Source of the DNA: an uncultured Alphaproteobacteria bacterium
GTDB lineage: Bacteria; Pseudomonadota; Alphaproteobacteria; Sneathiellales; Sneathiellaceae
DNA length: 6,634 nt
Direction of reading: 5' to 3'
Assembly: GCA_937910835.1 (NCBI GenBank)
Contig: CALEMG010000577.1
Location: 1 to 6,634, forward strand
Position numbers and translations under genes: made by a program. Of the stretch, positions 1 to 5,219 are shown in pieces. Positions within the stretch are counted from its first letter, which is position 1. Every line of letters begins with the position of its first letter. The notes below the pieces were generated by a model. The model was not told the origin of the DNA, did no database searches, and saw only the letters and a program-made list of their open reading frames with translations.

Positions 1-334
1 GCGTCGCCGGGGCAGCGGGGCTACCGTGTCGATTGACATCGACCGGCTGCTGCTGGGTGACGCTGACTGGGGCATGATAGGCGGGCGCGGGGTTGGCCGT
101 CGGCGGTCGCGACGGATCGACGAAGCGATCAAACATCCCCGAGTGGATTTGTTCCGGCAATACTGCAAACAGGGAAACCGTGTTGTCGAGGCCGATCCCG
201 TTGACGAAATTGGCGATTGCAATGGTGAGCAGGCCGGTGCGCACCGTGCTGGCGTCTATGCCTTGCTGGTTGCAGCGGGCCAAGGCGTCCGAAAATTCCT
301 TTGCGACGATATTGTTCATGTTGTCCCTGTTCAT
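1..334 (-). CDS. Hypothetical protein, partial (N-terminal 111 residues; continues off the left edge)
   Basis: The frame stays open on the minus strand from an ATG at 334 to the window edge, so only the N-terminus is visible. I do not recognise the family. The first ~70 residues look like a compact helical domain (a stretch near 'EFSDALARCNQQGID', then a hydrophobic helix around 'TGLLTIAIANFV', then 'LFAVLPEQIHSGMFDRF'). After about residue 73 the chain becomes rich in Pro, Ala and Gln ('RPPTANPAPAYHAP'), a likely disordered linker. There is no signal peptide. The start is supported by AGGAG at 341-345, six bases upstream of the ATG; a second in-frame ATG (Met6, at 319) is less well placed. 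G/C-rich third positions in this frame and the ribosome site favour it over the overlapping plus-strand frame at 26-364. It is divergent from the sir2 gene. No function is assigned. Confidence 0.7.
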   Translation of the reverse strand, partial: MNRDNMNNIVAKEFSDALARCNQQGIDASTVRTGLLTIAIANFVNGIGLDNTVSLFAVLPEQIHSGMFDRFVDPSRPPTANPAPAYHAPVSVTQQQPVDVNRHGSPAAPAT

Positions 335-340
335 GCTTTA

Positions 341-345
341 CTCCT
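341..345 (-). promoter_or_regulatory. Ribosome binding site of the left-edge gene
   Basis: AGGAG on the minus strand lies six bases before the ATG at 334. It selects that ATG over the internal Met6 codon and is the strongest evidence that the minus strand is the coding strand here. Confidence 0.65.
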
Positions 346-453
346 GATAGCGGATCGCGAGTGAAAGCGATGCCGTTTGACATGTACAGATAACGTCTCG
401 CGTGAGCCTTTGTGACGGACGGAAAGCAAATTTTATGGAAATTAGGGTGTTGC

Positions 454-485
454 GCGCTTTATCCCTATAATAGGAGCAAAAGCGC
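454..485. promoter_or_regulatory. Candidate sir2 promoter: perfect TATAAT inside a nested dyad
   Basis: A perfect -10 hexamer TATAAT lies at 466-471, about 60 bases before the sir2 start. No good -35 sits 16-18 bases upstream (best is TTAGGG or TAGGGT around 442-448), so the promoter would be weak or activator-dependent. The hexamer is at the centre of two nested inverted repeats: inner CCTAT/ATAGG (464-468 and 470-474) and outer GCGCTTT/AAAGCGC (454-460 and 479-485), both centred near 469. Such symmetry over a -10 is what a repressor operator would look like, but no regulator is identified. The rest of the 335-529 intergenic stretch shows nothing else I can support. Confidence 0.4.
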
Positions 486-529
486 ACACTCGATGATACG
501 GAGGATGCGCGGCGCGCAAGGAGAATAGA

Positions 530-1276
530 ATGCTAGCGGAATTTGATGCATTTGCCGAGTTGATTGAGAACAGCCGGTCAATTGTCATTTTTACCGGGGC
601 GGGGATCAGCACAGAATCCGGTATCCCCGATTTTCGCAGCCCCGGCGGGCTCTGGGAGAAGAACCGACCAATTGACTTTTCCGAATTCCTGCAATCGGAG
701 GAGGCCCGGCGAGAGAGCTGGCGACGCAAATTCGCGATGGAGCCGGTTCTGTCGAAAGCCAAACCAAATAAAGGGCATATGGCTATTTCCTCACTTTACG
801 CTAAAGGAAAAATCGGCGCGGTCATTACGCAGAATATAGATGGCCTGCATCAGGCGTCCGGCATTCGCGACGAAGATGTGATCGAAGTACATGGCAACAC
901 GACCTATGCGAAATGTCTCGATTGCGGGGCGCGGATGGAACTCTCCAGAGTGCAGGAAATTTTCTCATCCGATGAAACCCTGCCAACATGTGAGGATTGC
1001 GGCGGGATCGTTAAGACGGCGACCATTTCCTTCGGTCAGGCGATGCCGGTGGAGGAAATGCGCCGGGCCTCCGCCGCAGCCACGACCTGCGATCTGATGT
1101 TGGCGATCGGCTCCTCCCTCGTTGTTTATCCTGCGGCGGATATTCCGCTGATGGCGAAGCAGGGTGGTGCGGATCTGGTGATCCTCAATCGAGAGCCGAC
1201 ACCGCTGGACGGTTATGCGGACATAGTGCTCAACCGGGAAATCGGGGAAACGCTTGCCGCTGTCACAAAATTGTAA
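530..1276 (+). CDS. Sir2-family NAD-dependent protein deacetylase (sirtuin)
   Basis: A 248-residue single-domain cytoplasmic sirtuin. The family removes acyl groups from lysine side chains using NAD+, giving nicotinamide and O-acyl-ADP-ribose. Visible motifs: the NAD-binding GAGIS (23-27) with ESGIPDFRS (29-37), QNID (101-104), catalytic His121 in HGN, a zinc site of two CxxC pairs (Cys129/132 and Cys154/157), SFGQ (167-170) and GSSLVV (194-199). Length and the 'GSSLVVYPAA' block recall Thermotoga-type Sir2 more than enterobacterial CobB. The Tyr-x-x-Arg pair that lets class III enzymes accept succinyl-lysine seems absent: the matching region reads 'ESWRRK'. I therefore infer a deacetylase rather than a desuccinylase. 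AAGGAG at 518-523 lies six bases before the ATG. The gene has its own candidate promoter. The 68-bp gap to phoR contains a Pho box, so sir2 is probably not part of the phosphate operon, though read-through is possible. The natural substrate cannot be told. Confidence 0.94.
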   Translation: MLAEFDAFAELIENSRSIVIFTGAGISTESGIPDFRSPGGLWEKNRPIDFSEFLQSEEARRESWRRKFAMEPVLSKAKPNKGHMAISSLYAKGKIGAVITQNIDGLHQASGIRDEDVIEVHGNTTYAKCLDCGARMELSRVQEIFSSDETLPTCEDCGGIVKTATISFGQAMPVEEMRRASAAATTCDLMLAIGSSLVVYPAADIPLMAKQGGADLVILNREPTPLDGYADIVLNREIGETLAAVTKL

Positions 1277-1277
1277 A
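1260..1277 (+). promoter_or_regulatory. Pho box upstream of phoR, overlapping the end of the sir2 gene
   Basis: Two 7-mers, CTGTCAC (1260-1266) and TTGTAAA (1271-1277), are separated by AAAA, giving the 11-bp direct-repeat spacing of the PhoB recognition site (known consensus: two CTGTCAT-like units with an A/T-rich 4-bp spacer). The site covers the last codons and stop of the sir2 gene. A possible -10, CATAAG (1288-1293, 4 of 6 matches), starts after a 10-bp gap, the usual place for a PhoB-activated promoter in which the Pho box replaces the -35. TATAGA (1297-1302) is an alternative. Inferred role: PhoB-dependent transcription of phoR. Confidence 0.6.
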
Positions 1278-1344
1278 ACAACGCTCTCATAAGAAATATA
1301 GAAATATTCCCCTGATCCCGGTGCGGCCGTAATGAGAATAGAGA

Positions 1345-2721
1345 ATGCATAATAGTAATAGCTACTTATGGAAAATGCTGGTGTTTGTTTTCGCCATGGC
1401 CGCGCCCGTTTCCATCGTCACAATTTTTATATATTCGGGTGAAGAGTTTGTACTCGAAGAATATTTACTGATTCTTGCCGCCGCAATATTACCCGCTCTG
1501 ATTCTCTACACTCGGCTGGTTCGTGAGATGCAGGCGGTGGCCTTTCGGATGGAGCGCGCGGCGATCATGTCGCCGCGGGAAGGGGATGACCCGACGGGTC
1601 TGCGGACCGGCTTGTTACCTCTGGATAATTTGTTGCTGACCATGCAGCAATATCGCCGTGTGCTGCAACATATGTTGCGGGAAGCGCAGTCGCGCCAGGA
1701 CGAGGCATCGCTTTTGTTTGATATGCTGCCCGATCCGGTGCTGGTGCTCGGCAACCGGCGGCGGATTCGCCGGTCCAACGCGGCGGCGAATAAATTCTTC
1801 AATGTGACCGAGATGGAGGGGGATCTTACCCGATTCTTGCGTCATCCGGCCCTGCTGAAGGCGGTCGACGCCGCCTATGCGGGCAAGGATCCGGACATGC
1901 GGATCGAATTTACCATCTCTGACGTCGTTCCACGCCATGTCGCGGCCTATATCGTTAATCTGAAAGATGAAAGTAGTGAGGGTCTTCGCCTGATCGTCAC
2001 TTTGCATGACCTGACCGAATCGCGCCGAATGCAACAGATGCGGGTCGATTTTGTTGCCAATGCTAGCCATGAGCTTCGAACCCCGCTTGCGATCCTGATC
2101 GGCGCGCTTGAAACGCTCATCGGGCCGGCGCGGAATGATCTGGAGGCGCAACAGCGGTTTTTCTCCATGATGCAGGCGCAATCACTTCGGATGTCACAGC
2201 TGATTGACGATCTCCTCTCCCTGTCGCAGATAGAGATTAATGAGCACAGCCGCCCCTCCGACCGGGTTGATCTCGGCAAGGTCCTGCAAGGAGTTCGCAG
2301 TCTACTCAAGGCGAAATCGGCCGAGTTAAGCAAGACAATTGCGCTGCAGATGCCGGAAAATGACGTGTTCGTCACCGGCGATTTCGATCAGTTGACCCAG
2401 ATATTTACCAATCTTGTCGACAACGCCCTGAAATACAGTCGCGAGGAAAGCGAGATTCGCATTGAGGTGACGGTTGCGGCGCGCGAGGCGCGGATTACTG
2501 TCATTGATGAAGGGGAGGGCATCCCCGAGGAGCATTTATCCCGATTAACCGAGCGGTTCTATCGGGTTGACAGCGATCGCAGCCGCAAACTAGGCGGGAC
2601 AGGGCTGGGCCTCGCCATTGTTAAGCATATTGTGAGTCGCCATCGCGGGCATCTCGAGATTGATTCCGTGGTTGGTGAAGGCTCGAAATTCTCCGTCAGA
2701 TTGCCTATTGCAAGCGCATAA
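1345..2721 (+). CDS. phoR: PhoR, phosphate-regulon sensor histidine kinase
   Basis: This 458-residue inner-membrane kinase phosphorylates the response regulator PhoB under phosphate starvation. Order of parts: two transmembrane helices (about 10-31 and 37-58) with only a tiny periplasmic loop; a linker; a PAS domain (about 119-225, starting 'LLFDMLPDPVLVL'); the dimerisation and phosphoacceptor domain with His242 in FVANASHELRTPL; and an ATPase domain with the N box (NLVDNALKYS, Asn360), G1 (DEGEGIP, 388-394) and G2 (GGTGLGLAIV, 417-426). All catalytic residues appear intact. The lack of a periplasmic sensor domain is typical of PhoR, which reads the state of the Pst transporter through PhoU rather than phosphate itself. 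The neighbouring pst genes confirm the assignment over other PAS kinases. The ribosome site is weak (GAG at 1334-1336, eight bases from the ATG); an in-frame ATG at 1375 would remove part of the first helix and is less likely. phoB is not adjacent in this window. A Pho box upstream suggests autoactivation. Confidence 0.93.
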   Translation: MHNSNSYLWKMLVFVFAMAAPVSIVTIFIYSGEEFVLEEYLLILAAAILPALILYTRLVREMQAVAFRMERAAIMSPREGDDPTGLRTGLLPLDNLLLTMQQYRRVLQHMLREAQSRQDEASLLFDMLPDPVLVLGNRRRIRRSNAAANKFFNVTEMEGDLTRFLRHPALLKAVDAAYAGKDPDMRIEFTISDVVPRHVAAYIVNLKDESSEGLRLIVTLHDLTESRRMQQMRVDFVANASHELRTPLAILIGALETLIGPARNDLEAQQRFFSMMQAQSLRMSQLIDDLLSLSQIEINEHSRPSDRVDLGKVLQGVRSLLKAKSAELSKTIALQMPENDVFVTGDFDQLTQIFTNLVDNALKYSREESEIRIEVTVAAREARITVIDEGEGIPEEHLSRLTERFYRVDSDRSRKLGGTGLGLAIVKHIVSRHRGHLEIDSVVGEGSKFSVRLPIASA

Positions 2722-2730
2722 GCGCAGAAA

Positions 2731-2749
2731 ACAGCCGTTTATCGGCTGT
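2731..2749. repeat. Hairpin after phoR (7-bp stem, 5-nt loop)
   Basis: ACAGCCG (2731-2737) and CGGCTGT (2743-2749) form a perfect stem around TTTAT, starting nine bases after the phoR stop. On the plus strand no T run follows, so it is not a classic intrinsic terminator for phoR. Read on the minus strand it is followed by TTTTC. Its right arm shares CTGT (2746-2749) with the first Pho half-site, so the site has a second use as DNA. It may be a weak terminator, an RNA processing or 3'-end structure, or a chance result of the Pho unit. Confidence 0.45.
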
Positions 2750-2785
2750 AACATTACTGTCATGAAACTGTAGTATTTCTGTCGC
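2746..2785 (+). promoter_or_regulatory. Tandem Pho boxes (four half-sites) upstream of pstS
   Basis: Four 7-mers start exactly 11 bp apart: CTGTAAC (2746), CTGTCAT (2757), CTGTAGT (2768) and CTGTCGC (2779), with A/T-rich spacers ATTA, GAAA and ATTT. This is two full PhoB boxes end to end, the arrangement known from strongly induced phosphate-starvation promoters such as that of E. coli pstS. CATTGT (2796-2801) begins ten bases after the last unit, the usual distance for a PhoB-dependent -10, though it matches the consensus at only three of six positions. GATAAT (2815-2820) matches better but is further away. Inferred: PhoB-activated promoter for pstS and the genes after it. Confidence 0.85.
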
Positions 2786-2808
2786 TGACGCAGCGCATTG
2801 TCCGTCCA

Positions 2809-2828
2809 ACGACAGATAATGCTGTCGT
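2809..2828. repeat. Inverted repeat of Pho-like half-sites in the pstS leader
   Basis: ACGACAG (2809-2815) and CTGTCGT (2822-2828) are perfect reverse complements around a six-base ATAATG. Each arm read outward is CTGTCGT, one base from the last tandem Pho unit (CTGTCGC). If transcription starts near 2808, as the CATTGT -10 would imply, the pstS mRNA would begin with this stem-loop, which could protect its 5' end. It also contains the alternative -10 GATAAT, so it could instead be an operator. Confidence 0.5.
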
Positions 2829-2839
2829 ATGCAATTAAC

Positions 2840-2843
2840 GGAG
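2840..2843 (+). promoter_or_regulatory. Ribosome binding site selecting the GTG start of pstS
   Basis: GGAG ends eight bases before the GTG at 2852-2854. An ATG at 2845-2847 is nearer but is out of frame with pstS and almost touches the site, so the GTG is the start. Confidence 0.65.
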
Positions 2844-2851
2844 AATGAAAC

Positions 2852-3892
2852 GTGCTAAACAAAACTTTCGGTCTGGCGATCGCCGCAACGGTCGCCACTG
2901 TTGCCCTTTCGGGACAGGCCATGGCTCGCGATCAGATCAGGATCGTCGGCTCTTCGACAGTTTTTCCATTTTCAACTGCAGTTGCTGAAGCTTTCGGCAG
3001 CACCGGCAGCTTTAAGACACCGGTTGTTGAAAGCACCGGCGCTGGCGGTGGTTTGAAGCTTTTCTGTGCAGGCGCCGATCTGAATACGCCTGACATCACG
3101 AACGCTTCGCGCCGTATTAAGAAGTCTGAAGTTGAAACTTGCGCGAAAAACGGCGTTGCCGATATCACCGAGGTTAAAATTGGTTACGACGGCATCGTTC
3201 TTGCCAACTCCAAGGCTACCGCTCCGCTGAGCCTGACGAAGAAGCAGATTTTTGCGGCTCTCGCCAAGCAGGTTCCGATCGACGGTAAGCTGGTTGATAA
3301 CCCGTACAAGACTTGGAAAGACGTTGATCCGTCTCTTCCTGATACGAAAATTGAAGTTCTCGGCCCGCCCCCGACCAGCGGAACGCGTGACGCGTTTGTT
3401 GAGCTGGCCATGGAAGGTGGCGCAAAAGGCTATGACATGCTGAAGGCTCTGAGAAAATCAGACAAGAAAGCATTCAAGGCAGTTGCCCATTCAGTTCGTG
3501 AAGACGGCGCCTACATCGAAGCCGGTGAAAACGACAATCTGATCGTTCAGAAGCTCGAAGCAAATCCGGATGCCGTCGGCATCTTCGGTTTCAGCTTCCT
3601 CGACCAGAACTCTGACAAGCTGCAGGGCAGCATGGTTGGGGGCGTTGAGCCGACATTCGATAATATCGCAGGTGGCCAGTATGGCATTTCCCGTTCACTT
3701 TACTTCTATGTGAAGGACTCGCATGTCGGTGAAGTTCCGGGCATCAAGGAATTCATTGCTGAATTCACTAGCGAAAAAGCCTTCGGCGAGTTCGGTTATT
3801 TGACCGAAAAGGGTCTGATCCCGCTTACCGAAGCTGAGCGTGTAAAAGTTCGCACAGAAGCACTCGATCTGGCGCCTCTGAAACTTATGTAA
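2852..3892 (+). CDS. pstS: PstS, periplasmic phosphate-binding protein of the Pst ABC transporter
   Basis: This 346-residue secreted protein captures phosphate in the periplasm and delivers it to PstC/PstA. It has a Sec signal peptide (Lys4, a hydrophobic stretch 'FGLAIAATVATVALS', cleavage expected after Ala-Met-Ala 23-25) and no lipobox cysteine, so it is predicted to be soluble. Phosphate-binding segments expected for the family are present: GSSTVFPF (33-40), ESTGAGGG (60-67), DITNASRRIK (81-90) and GPPPTSGTRDAF (171-182). Cys72 and Cys97 could form a disulfide. The start is GTG, fixed by GGAG at 2840-2843. T-ending codons such as GTT and GCT are frequent compared with the neighbouring phoR, as often seen in strongly expressed genes. 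It lies directly behind tandem Pho boxes, so strong induction by phosphate starvation is expected. A hairpin after the stop may set pstS apart from the lower-level permease genes. Confidence 0.96.
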   Translation: MLNKTFGLAIAATVATVALSGQAMARDQIRIVGSSTVFPFSTAVAEAFGSTGSFKTPVVESTGAGGGLKLFCAGADLNTPDITNASRRIKKSEVETCAKNGVADITEVKIGYDGIVLANSKATAPLSLTKKQIFAALAKQVPIDGKLVDNPYKTWKDVDPSLPDTKIEVLGPPPTSGTRDAFVELAMEGGAKGYDMLKALRKSDKKAFKAVAHSVREDGAYIEAGENDNLIVQKLEANPDAVGIFGFSFLDQNSDKLQGSMVGGVEPTFDNIAGGQYGISRSLYFYVKDSHVGEVPGIKEFIAEFTSEKAFGEFGYLTEKGLIPLTEAERVKVRTEALDLAPLKLM

Positions 3893-3900
3893 TCCTGTTC

Positions 3901-3935
3901 GAAGGAGGCGGGGACATATGTCGCTCGCCTCTTTC
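3901..3935 (+). terminator. Hairpin between pstS and pstC: likely partial terminator or mRNA-stabilising structure
   Basis: The left arm at 3901-3910 (core GAGGCG) pairs with the right arm at 3926-3935 (core CGCCTC). The stem is ten pairs including one G-U. The 15-base loop holds a 10-bp palindrome, GACATATGTC (3913-3922), that can extend the stem across a small internal loop. A pyrimidine-rich tract with several T runs follows (about 3932-3958). pstC lies 85 bases after pstS with no promoter seen between, so this is probably leaky, allowing more PstS than permease. Such differential expression is known for binding-protein genes of ABC transporters. Confidence 0.5.
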
Positions 3936-3977
3936 TTTCCCTCTTTGCGTTCTTTTCACTAACAAAAAGAAACCGAT

Positions 3978-5219
3978 ATGAGCTTTTATCCTCTTTTAAT
4001 CGTTCTTTTGCTGATGTCTGCGGTTGGATATTGGTTTGGCTCAAAAAAGGCGCTCAGTACCGTTGGCAAATCCTCTAATTTTATTACGCCTCGCCCACAT
4101 CAGTTCGGACTGTATGTCGTTATCTGGGCCCTTGTGCCGCCCGTTGTTCTTGGTGCCCTCTGGGCCATGCTTCAGGTGACACCGATCCAGATGGACACAG
4201 GCGCTATGCGCCAGATCGACCGGGTTGTCTTTCCGGTTCTTCTTCTTCTCGCCGCCGGGGCAGGGCTCTATTTTTCGATTTTAAGAATTAATCCCGATCT
4301 TCGGGTCCGCAAGACGATTGAAGGCGTGATCTATATTATTCTGATCCTTGCCTCGATTATCTCTATTCTCACGACTGTCGGCATTGTTCTGTCGCTCCTG
4401 TTCGAGACGATCCAGTTCTTCGGCAAAGTTCCGATGAGCGAATTCTTTTTTGGCCTCACTTGGAGCCCGCAGACAGCCCTTCGCGCCGATCAGGTCGGCT
4501 CTTCCGGAGCATTCGGGTCAGTTCCGTTATTTACCGGTACGCTGCTCATTACCTTTCTCGCCTTGTGCGTGGCGGTTCCTCGTGGATTGTTGAGCGCGGT
4601 CTATATGCCCGACTATGCGTCCAGCAAGTTCCGCTCGGTGGTTAAGCCGATGCTGGAGATTCTGGCAGGCATCCCAACAGTGGTATATGGCTTCTTTGCC
4701 GCCTTGACGGTCGGCGTCTTCTTCCGTGATCTTGGCGACTCCATCGGGATCGATGTTGTTTCTGAAAGTGCGCTTGCCGCCGGTGTGGTCATGGGGATGA
4801 TGATCATTCCCTTCGTTTCCTCGCTAAGTGACGACATCATCATGGCGGTGCCGCAGTCTTTACGCGACGGGTCCTACGGCCTCGGCGCGACGAAATCGGA
4901 GACTGTCCGTAAAGTGATCCTGCCCGCGGCCCTGCCGGGGATTGTCGGCGCGGTGTTGCTGGCCGTCAGCCGGGCGATCGGGGAAACCATGATCGTGGTG
5001 ATGGCCGCCGGCTTTGCCGCCAACCTGACCGCCAACCCGCTGGAAGCCGTGACAACGGTAACCGTACAGATTGTCGGCTTGCTGGTTGGGGACCAGGAAT
5101 TTGACAGTGCCAAAACTCTGGCCGCCTTCGCACTGGCCTTGGTGCTGTTCATTGTCACTTTATGTCTGAACGTGATCGCCTTGATCGTGGTTCGCAAATA
5201 TCGAGAAAAATATGACTGA
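3978..5219 (+). CDS. pstC: PstC, phosphate ABC transporter permease
   Basis: This 413-residue inner-membrane protein pairs with PstA to form the phosphate channel. An N-terminal extension of about 180 residues, typical of alphaproteobacterial PstC, carries hydrophobic helices near 3-20, 44-66, 82-102 and 115-145. The permease core follows, from about 183 to 406: 'TGTLLITFLALCVAVP', 'EILAGIPTVVYGFFA' (228-241), 'ALAAGVVMGMMIIPF', the cytoplasmic EAA loop that contacts the ATPase ('DGSYGLGATKSETV', 297-310, then ILPAALPGI) and 'SRAIGETMIV' (331-340). An Arg at 202 in 'VAVPRGLLSAVY' sits where I expect a hydrophobic residue. No good ribosome site precedes the ATG (only A-rich AAAAAGA at 3964-3970), which fits lower translation than pstS. 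The last eight bases overlap the start of pstA, so translation is probably coupled. No frameshift is seen. Confidence 0.95.
   Translation: MSFYPLLIVLLLMSAVGYWFGSKKALSTVGKSSNFITPRPHQFGLYVVIWALVPPVVLGALWAMLQVTPIQMDTGAMRQIDRVVFPVLLLLAAGAGLYFSILRINPDLRVRKTIEGVIYIILILASIISILTTVGIVLSLLFETIQFFGKVPMSEFFFGLTWSPQTALRADQVGSSGAFGSVPLFTGTLLITFLALCVAVPRGLLSAVYMPDYASSKFRSVVKPMLEILAGIPTVVYGFFAALTVGVFFRDLGDSIGIDVVSESALAAGVVMGMMIIPFVSSLSDDIIMAVPQSLRDGSYGLGATKSETVRKVILPAALPGIVGAVLLAVSRAIGETMIVVMAAGFAANLTANPLEAVTTVTVQIVGLLVGDQEFDSAKTLAAFALALVLFIVTLCLNVIALIVVRKYREKYD

Noticed and set aside
26..364. Plus-strand 112-residue open frame
   Set aside because: Lies opposite the left-edge gene, has no ribosome site and has unnatural composition (Arg/Gly runs). 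The minus-strand frame has AGGAG and better coding bias.
377..382. TTGACA as a -35 on the plus strand
   Set aside because: No reasonable -10 occurs 16-18 bases downstream (region around 399-406 is GC-rich).
505..528. Tiny leader frame ATG...TAG (seven codons) just before the sir2 start
   Set aside because: GGAGG touches its ATG with no spacing, so efficient initiation is unlikely, and the peptide has no pattern such as repeated regulatory codons.
1293..1307. GAAATAT direct repeat (two copies, 8-bp period) before phoR
   Set aside because: Short and AT-rich; its spacing does not match the Pho box and it is easily explained as promoter AT-richness.
1615..2181. 188-residue open frame antisense to phoR
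   Set aside because: Overlaps the well-conserved kinase domains; explained by codon bias of phoR on the other strand, with no promoter or ribosome site seen.
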